Shown one piece after another: positions 45,031-57,584 of a DNA stretch of 64,000 nt. The translations under genes were made by a program, and so were the position numbers. This DNA is from Eumeta japonica (taxonomy: Eukaryota > Arthropoda > Insecta > Lepidoptera > Psychidae). How positions within the stretch are numbered: position 1 is the first letter of the stretch; each line of letters begins with the position of its first letter. The DNA lies in assembly GCA_005406025.1 (NCBI GenBank), contig BGZK01000006.1, positions 434,001 through 498,000 on the forward strand, read 5' to 3'. Under the pieces are notes generated by a model. It was given only the letters and a program-made list of their open reading frames with translations, did not search any database and had not been told where the DNA came from.

Positions 45031-45272
45031 CTGCGCCTGCTTGAGTCTGTGCTCGGTCCGATGCACGGCGAGCAGCGGCGCCACGCGCACCAGCAGGCAC
45101 CGCCAGGCCACGCGCACGCACGCGCGCACGCAGCGCGGCGTGTGCAGCGATGCCGCAGGCGCGCCGCGCGTCGCCGCGCAAACGAACGCGCGCTATGCCG
45201 CCGCAACACCGCCGCCAGCACCGCGTCGCGTCGTGCGTCCAGCGCGCCCACGGCGCCCCCGCGGAACATGAT
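45031..45272 (-). CDS. Myo18: Myo18 exon: end of motor converter and IQ/neck region, with an apparent frame change
   Basis: The acceptor is tttgcag at the right border and the donor is CAG|gtgaag at the left. The first part reads IMFRGGAVGALDARRDAVL, matching the Myo18 segment that follows the motor (family form VLFRAG..LEEQRDE), then a basic IQ-like stretch with FARRRAARLR. The last part, in a different frame, reads AWRCLLVRVAPLLAVHRTEH, matching the family neck motif W..LLVRV.PLL.VHRTE. The two halves are in frames one base apart, and the exon is 242 bp, one short of a multiple of three although its left border is phase 0. The switch lies around 45105-45135, in a GC-rich run of repeated GTGCGC-like units. 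I infer one missing base, as a sequencing or assembly error or a true frameshift allele. Without correction the frame stops just past the donor. Confidence 0.
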
Positions 45273-46187
45273 CTGCAAACAGCGATACGACTTGTGAAAT
45301 GTAGTTTATGAAAATTGAGATTTCTAGTTTAACGGCTTGAATAGGCGATGCCAAACTATCTGTATCCATTTATTTCTACATATTACAAACCTCGTCGCAT
45401 CTTTGTTATGATGAAGAAATATTTGATATTTTGTTAGAAAAATGGTTCTTTTTATTATGCATAATTAAAAAAAGAATAAACTTGCGGGCTAAATATTTAA
45501 TTTTACGATATTATAATATTAATTAAATACATTTGTTAAAAGGATTGCTCCATATGAAAATGTTTAGTTGTTCGTTGGTACAGCAAAAAGTGTCGCCAGA
45601 TTAAAAATAACGTCAATTTAATATCTTTACATTATTTGGTTAAAAAATAATGGTAACATTTGTTGAAAAAGTAAAAGACATATTTGTCGTATTTTAGAAC
45701 CACAAAGAAGTCTCTTATAAAGATGTGCTAAGTTAATTTTCTTTAACATTAATTTGGATTAAAAATCATTAAAATAAAAATAAATATATTTACTCCCATT
45801 CATTTTCATATATACTTTGGTCATAGCGATTGTAATCATGTTATTTACATCTTTATCGCATTGTTGTATTTTTACGATATTTATCAACTTTGTTGATAGC
45901 TATGCGTAACATATTAATAATGCTATTGGAATAATATTGTACATTTGACACTCATCGTAAACGATCATATCACATTATTTTTAAATAACGTAAACATTCA
46001 GCCCAAAATGAATAATAACATCGTTATTAGCGGTACAAAAAGTTACTGTTATTATTCACATGTTGTCGATGTACTGACAAATTCTAAGAATGTGTTGAGT
46101 CGAGTCATGTAAGGTTTTATAAGGTTTAACAGTTGACTACCCCTTCAAACCCTTAGACTACCTCACCTTACACTCCTTCAATACACG

Positions 46188-46214
46188 CCGCACGCACGCA
46201 CGCACGCACGCACG

Positions 46215-46250
<36 letters not shown>
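46188..46250. repeat. (GCAC)n then (AC)n microsatellite
   Basis: About seven GCAC units run directly into about 16 AC units, followed by a short CG run at 46259-46268. Alternating purine-pyrimidine over more than 60 bp is favourable for Z-DNA. Confidence 0.
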
Positions 46251-46251
<1 letters not shown>

Positions 46252-48401
46252 TCACACTCGCGCGCGCGCACTCATGCATACAAACGATATAAATAGACAC
46301 AAGTTGATAAACACAAATAAATATAAAAATATATTTTATTTTTTTTTGTGGTTACCCATATGGTATATCGAATTAATATATAGTTTATTACTTGCGTAAT
46401 CATATGTTCTCACTTTATATCAATTTTCATCAGATAAGTTTAACCGACTTAAAATTACACACAAACAGAACAACAAAAAAATTGTAAACGGTAGATTTGG
46501 GACCAGTGAGTCATAAAAGGAATATATACCACACGATTTGAAAAAAAAATGCGTATACAGAGAGAACCTACAGACTTATATAGTACTATGTATATAGATA
46601 AAAGTTAGGTGCCAAAGCGATCACTGCACATATGGCATCATCATTCATGAAAAGAAACATCTTGATAAAAAATATTGATGATATCAAGTCAAGACGGACA
46701 GTTTCGTTTCAAACCAGCATTACGAAAACGCGCCCAGTCGGGCGTCAGTCGGCACGCGACCGCTGCAAATAACGGAGACACTTGTGTAAAGTTCTGTTTT
46801 TTAATTGAAAAAGTTTATGGACCTTTGAATTATAAGCAGCGGCCTGTAGAACGCTCGATAAAAAACACGAATATCCCTCATTCCAGAAACGAGTTCAAAC
46901 AGTAAACACGTAAGCGAAGATACAATATCAGTCTGAATATTAAATATTTGTTTCTGTTTACAGTTCGTAAAAAAATTTAAACAATAACAGGGAAATCAAA
47001 CAGAAATAGAAAAAAGCGTCGATTATAAAAGCGAATTCTACTCTGACGTTTTTATGAAATCAATTGCTTAAAATCTGATAAATTAATCGACGTGTTATCG
47101 GAAAGCGTACATTCTCTCCGTTTTAATCGATTTCCTTGTTACGTTAATTTCCAACGAGTTACATGAGACAATCTCAAACTTGTTCTCATAAGAAATCCCT
47201 TGTCATGTGCGATGTACGAACATAAGAATCGATGAATCGATCATCACACAACAAAGCGGGGGCGTCGTCTTGCAGCGCCGACAGGTGTGCGCCCCCGCGC
47301 CCCCCTGAACTTGATCGCCGTATAATGACACACGACGGCGGCGCAGGCGCACGGTCGTTTGCCGCGCGGCTGCTGCTCGCTTTGTCGCTCGGTTCGTTTA
47401 CGATGCTTTCCTTTGATCATTTACACTTTTCGAGACTGCTTCGATTTGTTCGATTGCTTTCAGATGCGACTTTTAAATTTTTCTTACGTCATTATCATCA
47501 TCATGTTTAGAATCTCTATTACTTAATATAATTACACGAATATTTATGCGTACACGTAGGAAAATCTTAAGATTTTACAGTTATTAATGATATCAATGTT
47601 TAAATATTCATAATAATATTAAAAGTACAACATATAGGTAAAACACATTTTTTAATGTATTTAGTTAGCTCAATGCAAACTAATGGTTTAACATCAAAGT
47701 AATGTATAAAAATTTAAATAATGCAGTAGTTACTTTATTTAGTGTATCAATCGCAATTTTACAGTGTAAGAGAACTGTCCTTGTTGATATATTAGTAAGG
47801 ACTTCAGCAACCGAGCTACGCTCTTTCTAATTTGCCGTGGGAAAATAATAACTTTCTTTATTCATTCCCAATAATGGATATATAAATACATATAATACAT
47901 TTTTTTTACGAAAGTAACTTCTGAAAATTCGGCTGCATATAAGAATTACTGTTACATAAATTACACTACGATAGATATATTGAACAGGCAGGTAAATACA
48001 TGTATTTAGTGTTTCAGTTCTCATTAAATTTCTTACATAAGAAGTGGAATTTTATGACAAAGATATATATTTCTTTAATCGTTCCATAACAAACGTAAGA
48101 TATGTAAATAACATGGGTGCTGCATAGTCACGGTTATAATTAATTGTTTTTATAAGCGGTTATTTTAATGTCCGCGAAATATTCATGCAGTCGTGAACTT
48201 ATTGACGCGATCACGCGATAGATATCGCCGTCAAGCTGTACAACTATACACGTATCTTTTCCAACTTCATCTGCTTGGCGGTGCGCCTTGTCGATGATCA
48301 ACGAAACTATTAGAGACATTTCCAGATACACGTACAAAGCCGACGATCACGTAAAAGTAATTACAATATATGGTCCTACCGATCGCCCAGAGGGCTTAAC
48401 A

Positions 48402-48486
48402 TGACGCCCTAGACAAGAGTATCTCTATAGTATTGTTTCTTTCGCTCGAGGACGACCCTAAAGAGAGCCTCTTGTCTAGGGCGTCA
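48402..48486. other. 85-nt hairpin with 18-bp perfect stem
   Basis: tgacgccctagacaagag and its exact complement frame a 49-nt middle, which adds a few more pairs (tatctct with agagagc). It could be a microRNA-like precursor, a short MITE, or a protein-binding inverted repeat. I recognise no known microRNA in it. Confidence 0.
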
Positions 48487-48489
48487 CGC

Positions 48490-48940
48490 TAGGTCCGCCG
48501 GTATCAACTGCGATCTCGACGACGGCGCTGCGGTGACCGCAAACTTCGATCGCACTCTAAATAGACGGAAATGTAATTACTTCGCAAATTACATCCGTCC
48601 GCCTGCCGCGTGAAAATCATCGGAACACGTCGTACGGAGCCGAGGAGAAATCGCTGCGCTCGCGCAGCCTCGTAAATCTCTCGCGGCTCATTACCGCCGC
48701 GGTTTATTGAACGGCCCGCCGCGCCGCCGCTGTAACAATTCGGCGTATATCGATCGCGGACGTTAATAGGATCGGCCGGGTGCGATGCGGCGAGTCATCG
48801 ACGCGGGCCCGCCGCCGTCGGCCGAAACGATCGCCGGTAGCCGAGAGGCGGGTGAAAGCTTGCGGCATTCCGCGACGTGCGGCCTGTACATAGGGCCCGG
48901 CCCAAGAGCGGTAGGGCGGCATTGTTACCGGTCGAGTTAG
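48490..48940. promoter_or_regulatory. GC-rich intronic island, possible regulatory element
   Basis: A GC- and CpG-rich block without a convincing open frame or splice signals, set in AT-rich DNA, directly beside the 48.4-kb hairpin. It includes a small inverted repeat around gtaattacttcgcaaattac. Function is inferred from composition only. Confidence 0.
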
Positions 48941-50224
48941 GTTAATGGACTTGTAAGAGAAGGAAAAGAAAAAAAAAACGCCATGTAGCAGTGGGTAACG
49001 TTTGTCGGTCGGCTTCTAAAGTGGGTGTGACTCTGAACAGCTTTTAGTGAAAACAAGAGACGATTTCTTAACATGAAAAAAAAAACTTTGTATTTTAATG
49101 GAATAGAGAGGTTATAACTTATACTAGGTGTAACGACATAAATGAAACAAAAATCGAAATCGGTTACGAAACAAGGAAATCGCAAACTTTCAAATTATAT
49201 TCGCTATATTTTAGATGAAACATTCACAATTTGAAAATTATATTAGAAATACATGTAATATGGCAACACTGAAAACGGGCGCGCGCGTCTCAAAGTACAC
49301 GCACTGACTTAAAGTTTGATGTCATCATTTATATACTCCCCTCTGAGTTTAACTGGAAATATGAAATATTATAATAAAAAGATTATTTTCAACTGCTTTT
49401 AAAAATAACTGCGTGTCATTCTTTCTTTAATTCAAATACTTAAATAAAAAATCTACGGATGTGTCGAATTGCTAAAGGCGCGATGGAACTAAAAGCTTCC
49501 TATGAATTTCTATAAATAAGCGTATCGGACTTCTGCCACAGACCCTGTTTGATTTGTACTAAAAGTATGACTTAATTTATCAGTACTGCTATAGGATCTA
49601 GTCATAAATAATGCTCTCGGCATTCTCTGATAAGCCTAAAAGTGTTTTAGACGTTCTTATATTTTTAGAAATAATTTACGGTTTATATTGTTTTAGACAC
49701 AATATAAATTGCAAATAAAATATTACGTGTGTGCACGCTTTTACTGTATAGCGCATGCATACAGTCTATTATTTGCGGCGGATATGTGCATTCCGCATCA
49801 ATAGTGAACTTCAATCATGCTGCCTTAAGAGCAGGCGAGCTTCCTGCACTTGCCTCTTACTTTCTACACACTTAAAGCCCCACCGGTTTTATGAGGATAT
49901 GGTTAAAACTCACGATTTCTTTCTTATACAGTTATGTAGAGACCCATACTGAACACCCGCATTAATCATTTGATATTGATGACGTTATGTCAGAAGTATA
50001 CTTGTTGGTAAAGCTCATTTTAAATTCTATGGTCCATTATTTTGTAGCTTTTAATACATTACTCAACATGGAATACAACCGTGACAACTGAACCCTACGC
50101 CATCTGTAAATCTGTAAATCACTAGTGACATAATGAATCACGAGAGGATGATTTTGTAATCATCAGCTTAGGTAAACATTAGTATTGATAATTGGAACAA
50201 ATTTTGAAACAACTTTTTTAAGCA

Positions 50225-50790
50225 GACTCATCTCAACGCGTCTAGAATATTGTGACAAACGATGAATCATGGATGTATCAGTACAATCCAGAAACAAAGC
50301 GTCAGTCAACCGTGTGGCTGTTTCAAAATGAACCAACGCCTACCAAAGTCGAGCGAGCGAGAAGTGTAGGCAAAAATTTGATAGCAAGTTTTTTTTTTAT
50401 TTGACGGGTTATCTCGTCTCCCTACCCTTATGAAATCAAAGAATTATCAACGTTGAAGGTTATCTCACCAAATGTCTTCCCAGAAATTATGACCGCTATA
50501 ATAAGTAAGCGACGGGACACTGGCCTCCGTGGGCTACTGTTACGTCAGGACAACGGGCTCAAAATCACGGATTTTCTAGCCGGCGCAATTCTCAAATGCC
50601 AAATATAGTGTGTGACTATTTTGTTCCTCAAAATAGAAAATCGATTAAAGCGAAAACAGGTATCGTCACCGGACAGTGGACCAGTTGCATTGAGAAGGCG
50701 GTTAGGAGGTATGTGATACGGACCGAAAAATGCGCTTATGAAAACTGGTTGAGACGTACGAAACACCGGCGGAATATTATTTGAAAATTT
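50225..50790 (+). pseudogene. mariner-like transposase relic
   Basis: The plus strand reads NIVTNDESWMYQYNPETKRQ, STVWLFQNEPTPTKVERARS and VGKNLIASFFF, then a stop. This includes the DESW block with the first catalytic Asp. After a frame change it gives LLLRQDNGLKITDFL (second Asp region) and finally DYFVPQNRKSIK and AYENWLRRTKHRRNI of the C-terminus. The N-terminal DNA-binding part is missing. It is broken by stops and frameshifts and is only distantly like the relic at 36.8-37.9 kb, so this is a separate lineage. Confidence 0.
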
Positions 50791-51019
50791 ATAGTAATAT
50801 AATAAGCTGTAGTAATTTTTAGTAGAATCGCAAAACTTTCTGAGTTTCCCACGTATTTTCACCACAATTTTCATTTCCTTTATTACGCCGCTTCGTTAAA
50901 CTTTCAACCTCAACTAATCCGCAATAACGATAGCCTATAAACATATAACACATAACAGTGATGAGTGCAGTAAGATTTATTACAATGATCTATCAATCAT
51001 TTTCCGATACTCGATAAGA

Positions 51020-51350
51020 GGCTCGACGAGGACAAGTCTATCACCGGCGGCGTGCGAGTCGACGCCTAGCTCGGGCCGCGGTGCGCCCGCCGGCCGCTTT
51101 CTTGGAACAGGCGCCGCCGCCCGCAGCGAGGCCTACCGGATATTTAGCTAACACCGATCAGCGTCTCTTTACAAGTGTGACCCGGTTCAAAAAATATCGG
51201 CTGCACGTTTTAATGCGTATCGGAGCGGCCGTCGCGAGCCCCGCTGAAACGTGTTTGTAGTGACAGCGCGCGACCGCAGTGCCGATCGCCAAAGCATAGA
51301 ACGGATCGCTTCATATTTTGCGTAGAATGATCTCGGAGCCAATTGGCTCC
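51020..51350. promoter_or_regulatory. GC-rich intronic island, possible regulatory element
   Basis: A GC-rich block without a recognised frame. It ends with the perfect palindrome ggagccaattggctcc (51335-51350), which contains CCAAT on both strands. Candidate enhancer or distal promoter by composition; no direct evidence. Confidence 0.
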
Positions 51351-51359
51351 ATTCCGATA

Positions 51360-51490
51360 CGGTCCTGGATTTCAATTTCAATTTTCTTTCACTTTCAATT
51401 TCAATTTCGATTCCTATTTCAGTCCCACTCCCAATTAGTTCCCGATACCGTTCTTAATTTTTATTCCGATCCCACTCTAGATTTCGATCA
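51360..51490 (+). repeat. Degenerate pyrimidine-rich array
   Basis: Imperfect repeats of tttcaatttc, then gttcccgataccgttc and attccgatcccactc. Same flavour as 11120-11400 and 57585-57745; probably decayed parts of one low-complexity repeat family. Confidence 0.
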
Positions 51491-53289
51491 ATACTAAATT
51501 TCCTTAGAGAAAAAAGGCAGCGGGATAAATTTTAGCTAAGTCCATTTCGCCATGCGTAATCGAATAACATACATTCAAATGTCATCACAAATATTTGCAT
51601 TTACAATATAAATTATTCATAAGCATATGAGAAAATGGAAGATGCAGAGCGATCGATTAGTTGTTTTCTCCTAATCAAACATTTATAAACGTAATATTTC
51701 ATAGTTTACCCAGATATTTGATTCTTATGTGGCACTGAAAGATCATTTTATTCGATTTGCTTTACAGAAATATTGATTCACAAAAAAAACTTGTCCGATC
51801 GAATGAAATTGAAACGACCTTAGAAGTTGCAAAGAAGGCAAACATATATTTAGTACAGTACATAATATTCAGTACTTTTTAATGATTGCTGGACAAATAA
51901 AAGACAGTTTTCATTATATATGGGGATATAAATAAGTTCTCTTGGGAAAAGTTGCATATTGTCCATTTTTAAATTCATTTAATTGCAAAATTTACTATGT
52001 ATTTAATTTATGTAGTATTATCTAAAACAAATAGCATTATATGATAATAAACTGTTCATATGATGCTATTTATTTTTGAGAATAAAAATAAAAAAGCAAC
52101 CACTGACGCAATTACCTAAAGATCGGTACTGGACGATGCTCTATAAAACAACGTTAGAAAAATATTTATTTTTTTGTGTAAAACCTATTTTCTCCAAGGA
52201 TAAGACGTATATACACAAGCTCGTAAAGCGCACATTAATCAAAATAAAAACTTTCATCGTAACCGTTTTAGGGCCGTGCGCGAGATCGTCTTAGCGTTTA
52301 TACGAAAATTGCTCGTTTGATAGTACAGGATTCCCTCGGAAGCTAAATAAGGATGCGCCAGTTTTCATGGGGTTTTCATTACGGCACACAAATATGAAAT
52401 ACTGATTGTTACCATCGCAAAAAACGATGCAAGACAAATTGAAGAATTTATGTCCTATATTTTTTGTCTCGAGAGCCAACGTCAGCCTAACTGTTGAGGG
52501 ATACAAATAAAAAAAAAATAATCACTCTCTTCAATTTCTTTCTGCATTGCGCAACTTTGCGGACTTTTAAAAAGTTACTATCCATGACTGTGTCGAATTT
52601 TAAATATCATAACATTAGCGGCCCGTGATCAAAACGACCGTCATGCGGAGGGTCGACCATCGGTTGAAGCGATTGACCCGAATGCATCTACCTCTTTGTA
52701 CTCATGAAATCCGAAACTGTTTGGAGGGTTTCGATTCACGTAAATTGTTATGGAAGGCGCTACACCTCTACTCCTGACGCGAATGGACCAAAAGCGAGAG
52801 CGAGATGAAGCTAGGCATGTATTCCGTTGCAACGTTAGAGATAATTTGAATTAAAATCAGTAGCACGCAATAAACAACACAAGATAATATGATGTGGGTC
52901 AGACAGGCGGCTGTTAATGAGACGATTGCTGGAAATTTCTCGATGGTCTTTCGTTTCCGAGGCTGTTCGACGTTCTGTATACCAATCTAGGAAAATCAGT
53001 GATATTTAGGACGGAGAACAAAATCGTGAATATAGTAAAGATCAATTTCAAAAAAATCATTCTCGATTATTGTAGCTTCTTGGTTTTCCATCACCGTATA
53101 GTTTGTAGTACTTCAAAACCAATGTCGAGTGTTTACTAAGTAATTTAAATTTCCCTCGTAATTTGGCAGTTCAATGACAGTTTTGGAACGAGATGTATTG
53201 TTATTTTAATAGTCGCCACAATTCATCTTGTGTAAAAGTGAGATAATTATTTTATAACTAAATTCAAAGTATAGATCTCAAAGAGGTAC

Positions 53290-53555
53290 CCAATTAGCAG
53301 TGACTTTTCTCTAGGGGGATGCTGTAATTAGTAGTCTAAGAGCCAGTGGACGGATACCTGTATGTATTTTACCAGACCTAGGGTTTTGTACAGTGAGGCC
53401 CCTATACTTACTGTACATGACATGGGGACTCACTAAGCCCAACGTGGTGGACGCGGCAGTCGCCCAGATAAGACAGGTATCGATTTTTGGTAAATTTTAA
53501 ATGTATTTGACCACGTCTGCTGTTTTGCAATTTGAAAATATATTATTATTATTAT
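53290..53555 (+). repeat. Possible non-LTR retrotransposon 3' end
   Basis: A non-AT-rich, non-coding stretch (agagccagtggacggatacc, then the tgtacagtgaggcccctata region) ends in ttgaaaatatattattatta ttattg. A short (ATT)n tail after unique sequence is typical of LINE 3' ends. No reverse transcriptase sequence is present, so the class is uncertain. Confidence 0.
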
Positions 53556-54439
53556 TGTCAGAAAACAACAATGGCAGACCATTATCGCGTGTTTAACATT
53601 GTGGCAGACAGTTTTGAAAGTTCACCACTTTTCAATTTTTACAGTGTCACAAAAAACACACTTCAGTTCTTTTTTTCAGTCGACATAATGTCAAATAAAT
53701 TAAATAAATAATGAACTTTAATACATTTAATAAATAACTTTAACTTTTAGAAATTCACGAAACACGAGGTATCTCTATTTAGGTTCACAATGTATTAAAA
53801 ACATCTGGCAAAAACCGTTAGGGTCGGAATACAACTTGGCTCTCTCAGGTATAAAATACGTTAAAGAAAGCAATTAGACGTTTAATTATTATTGTTCATA
53901 AATCGTGAACAATAAGAATCATTAAATTAAACCTAACCTACTCGTAGTATTGTAAAAATTCGATAACTTTATATCCCTCATTTCTCGACAATTATTATCG
54001 AGTGGCGAGTATTACTATTGTAAAATCATTATTAAAATATACCAAACTAAGAACGATATCTCAAAGGCGGTATTCAATAATACATCAGAAATGACAATGA
54101 TAAAGAACCATATGCGCCCTGAATATGTCATTCCTCTTACAATGCAATTAATAATCGTGCATTACACATGTCATCCTTAACTTTGCTCTTGCATTGTTTA
54201 AATATATGATATTACAAGTTGTCACGAGACTAGGGCCGACGTGTAACGTATGACGACGATAGCTATATTAACGACGTTACAAGTTTTATTCCTAGTTTGC
54301 AAACCGGAAATATAGCGAGGTTACAACACATTTCCGTTACTTGCCTACATATAAGAAACCTGCGAGTTATGCTTATGCGTTTCCATAGATACTGTAGTAT
54401 ATTGTAATAAATTTGATATTTATTGTTTATTTATCATTT

Positions 54440-54770
54440 TGCGGTTGCAATTTTATAACCTTCCGCGCAGCATTCCCGAAGCGATCGGCAGTAGCCACAC
54501 GCCACTGATGTGATCACGCGTGTTTACAACGCGTAATTTACAAGCGCCCTAGCACTCGCCGTACGTGTTACGCCGTGTACAAAACATATCCAGCATGCGA
54601 ATCGTGACGACATAATCGGCGGACTTTCGCCGATACGCGACAGCACAAAATACAGCCTACTTAATTACATGCGGTCGGATGATTGATGGACGGGCCGCCG
54701 ACTGCGCCGGCGCCGGCCGTCGTCGCTGACGAACCATTGTCGTTTTCTCTATACGGGAACGGAATATGAA
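54440..54770. promoter_or_regulatory. GC-rich intronic island, possible regulatory element
   Basis: A CpG-rich block with no convincing frame. It contains ctgatgtgatcacgcgtgtt tac and a gccgccgactgcgccggcgc run. Its contrast with neighbouring AT-rich DNA suggests constraint. Candidate enhancer only. Confidence 0.
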
Positions 54771-55139
54771 CTTGTATGATGTTGCTTTTTTTGTGGCGTG
54801 AAATTACTCATTGTCAATATACTGTGGAAGATTGTGGCTATTTTCTGTCGTACGTATAGACGAGTATCTGTGTATTTTAACTTGGGCGCGGACTGGACTA
54901 TAACGATGCACCAAAACTATCGATATATTCGAATCGAACGAATTTTAATTACTAATTTTATCAACACTAATTGTATACCATTTTACAGATTATAAATTAA
55001 ACAGCATAAAATTGATGTTTACGTATTTTTTTTTCAATTACATCTCTCTCCTTCTCATAGAGGTATTTTCAACAAAAATCATAGTAATAATGGGATCACA
55101 ATAAAAAATATAATTTCCCGTGTGCAGAAATTGGATTAA

Positions 55140-55560
55140 GAATAACACAACGCCCCGGCGTCGCCAGAGGCCGTCGTGGCGACTACGATAACACAGGGGC
55201 TATTAATTAATCTCAACGTCATACGCGCGCCGAGCGTGGCGATTGCGGCACATAGAACACGTCTTCTCTAGATATCGATATGTGCAGTAGCAAGCCACCT
55301 TATAACGACGATCCACTGGCACCGACATTATCAAACTGCTCGCGAACGCCAACCGGCCGCCAGGTAATAATATGCAATAAAATTAAAGCGTCCGCGATTT
55401 CCCGTTTCTCTTCATTATCCAGCTTCATCGCGTCGGTAAAAGCTCGACACGGGCCCGTCCACATCGAGACTGCCGAGGACCCCGGCTTTCCCCGCGCGCG
55501 ATCGATCAAGGGAAAGCTGAGCTAGCGCGTGAGGTGCATCGCACGCCGTGTAACATGCAT
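55140..55560. promoter_or_regulatory. GC-rich intronic island with homeodomain-like TAAT sites, possible enhancer
   Basis: GC-rich DNA mixed with ATTAATTAAT (55202-55211) and tatgcaataaaattaaag, sequences that homeodomain proteins commonly bind. Both strands have open frames of 69-81 codons, but neither shows a recognisable protein or clean splice borders. I therefore favour a conserved non-coding element, by inference. Confidence 0.
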
Positions 55561-57584
55561 CCACGAAATCATACATAAAACATTTCAAAGTGTCGAGTTA
55601 CCCGGTACAAGCGAATAATCGGTGATATGTAAAGTTAGTTAACTATACAATGCGAGAATGCTGATGTGTGACAAATAGTCACTTTTTAATCACCATGTGA
55701 TCCATCTATCTTTCTTCTGTATATATAGAAGATTTTTTTGTCCAGGTATCAGTCAAAAACTACTGAATATATCGGTAAAGATCTTTGACCATTCGACGCG
55801 GAATCGTTTGTAGACAGTTTTTAAGTTATTTATTTTTAGTGTCCCATAAACCCTTTACCATTCCTTTAATATTTACTTTCACAAGCCATGACGCACAGCG
55901 AAACTGGCGGGTAAGCGCTAGTATATGAAATCACACTACCTGCCTGCTAGGCTATACGTTATATTTCAAATTGAGCGATTTTTTTAAAAATATTGCATGT
56001 CTCTTAATACTCACTTCTAATTTATATTTATTCTATATTTCTCTTGCCCTAAAAGCTCTTAATTTATTAACAGAAAAAGAACCAATTTCTAAACGTATAA
56101 CTTATCGAACAGCTAGATCGATAAATAAACAACTATAAAAATGTTTGGAGCAAAATAGAAATAGGGCATTTTGTTGTGAGTTAATATGTATGATGTTGCG
56201 CATGTATGCATTAAATTAAATAGATATTGCTGTATTCAGTGTATACTTTTCATAACATTTATAAAAATTTTCTCTTCCAAAATTATTAAATGATAGAAAA
56301 TATTTAATTTTAAAAACAAACAACGCATTTGTTATTGTATTACATATGTATAACATTCGAGAAAGTGCAATAAGTGTACCGGAAGTTGAGAGTTAAATAT
56401 TGAAAGTCATCGTATTTGAAAAGTTATTAGACAAGATATATGCTCGCGTAGGAGTACCACGAGACGACGTGCGTAATGCACCGACACCCGCGTGCCGTAT
56501 GCAAATTGCAACACAGCCAAAACGCATCCGCGCCGGAGAAATCTAAGGCTAAAGTTTACCCAGCAGTTATGCGCGCGGCGACCGAAACATACCATCATTT
56601 ATGTTACACAAAACTCGATAGGTATTTATTACGTAAGCGCGAGAACGTGTCCGCTAAACGAAAGAAAATGAATAATATTACCATTACCAAGTTCGAGAAT
56701 TAATATTAACGCACCCACTTCGAGGGTCCATGATTCAAATAAAAGTGCACGTAAAAGTGCACTTCTTTGGCGTGCACAAGAAACGAGTCTCTTTGATTAG
56801 ACTAAACATGAATTATGTAAATTCAGGAATGTATCTGATGTTTATGTTATTTTCTGTGCCATTAACAATGTAATTGCACTCATTATTAATACTCTGAGTC
56901 AATATAATCTCAAATCCTAATACATAGTTTGCACAATAAAAAACAATTATACGCTACAATATATTATTATTATAGTTGTATGAATATGAACAACAATATT
57001 CGCAGTGTAAAATATCAGCATTTAAAAACGCGTGTCTAAATAAACACATATTTATTACAGCACAATATCTGTTATACTAATTACCAACACACGCTTAATT
57101 AATGAATTGCATTGGACGACTACCTGATACGTCGTTGTCCAACACTGAATAATTTCAGATCATTCGAATTGCACTCTATTAGTGTGTTGCATAGGTGCAT
57201 CCTTTGTACTCTCTGCTCAAGTTTTTCTAACGAGCCAAAAAAAATGAGAAAATTTCATGTAAATAACCGTGTTCCAAAATTTTGATCATTTTTTTGCAAC
57301 AGTTATTACGAGTCTATTACGGGATGTTATTTTGTATAACAATATTTCTCTGATAAACCAAATTTGATATACGACAGCTTATCTAATTGGTAAGTTACGA
57401 AAGCATCTTTGGATTCGTAACGGATGCAACCGCTTCCATTTCGCAGCTCGATCTGCGTAGAATGATTTATGTCACAACTAATTTATGTCCGCGGCTTAAT
57501 CCGTGGGTACAAGAAATTAAATAACATTCTTAATTTTTGTATCGATTCTACTCTAGGATCGCCCGCGACCCCGCTCCCACTTTT

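Larger units (their letters stand above)
227..45272 (-). other. Myo18: Myo18 (class XVIII myosin) gene, partial, whole locus in window
   Basis: Eleven tail exons plus one neck exon on the minus strand join into one coiled-coil reading frame (about 570 tail codons) whose order follows the vertebrate Myo18A and insect Mhcl tail as I know the family. Every junction has AG before and GT after the exon, and the phases agree throughout. Class XVIII myosins bind actin filaments, have weak or absent motor ATPase, and dimerise through the tail to link actin with membranes and contractile structures. The motor domain lies to the right of the window and the last tail exons to the left. Introns are short (0.3-3.7 kb) in the tail but 9.7, 20.5 and at least 18.7 kb at the 5' side, where alternative promoters and regulatory DNA would be expected. 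Family assignment is confident; species and full isoform set are not known. Confidence 0.

Noticed and set aside
44975..45297. Plus-strand and third-frame open frames of 80-98 codons over the neck exon
   Set aside because: They are shadows of the GC-rich minus-strand Myo18 exon; their Arg/Ala/Pro content is what reverse reading of such codons gives.
50545..50874. 109-codon minus-strand frame
   Set aside because: It lies antisense over the plus-strand mariner relic and is a shadow of it.
55280..55525. Overlapping open frames on both strands (81 and 69 codons)
   Set aside because: Both strands are open, neither peptide is recognised and there are no clear splice borders; treated as a possible non-coding conserved island.
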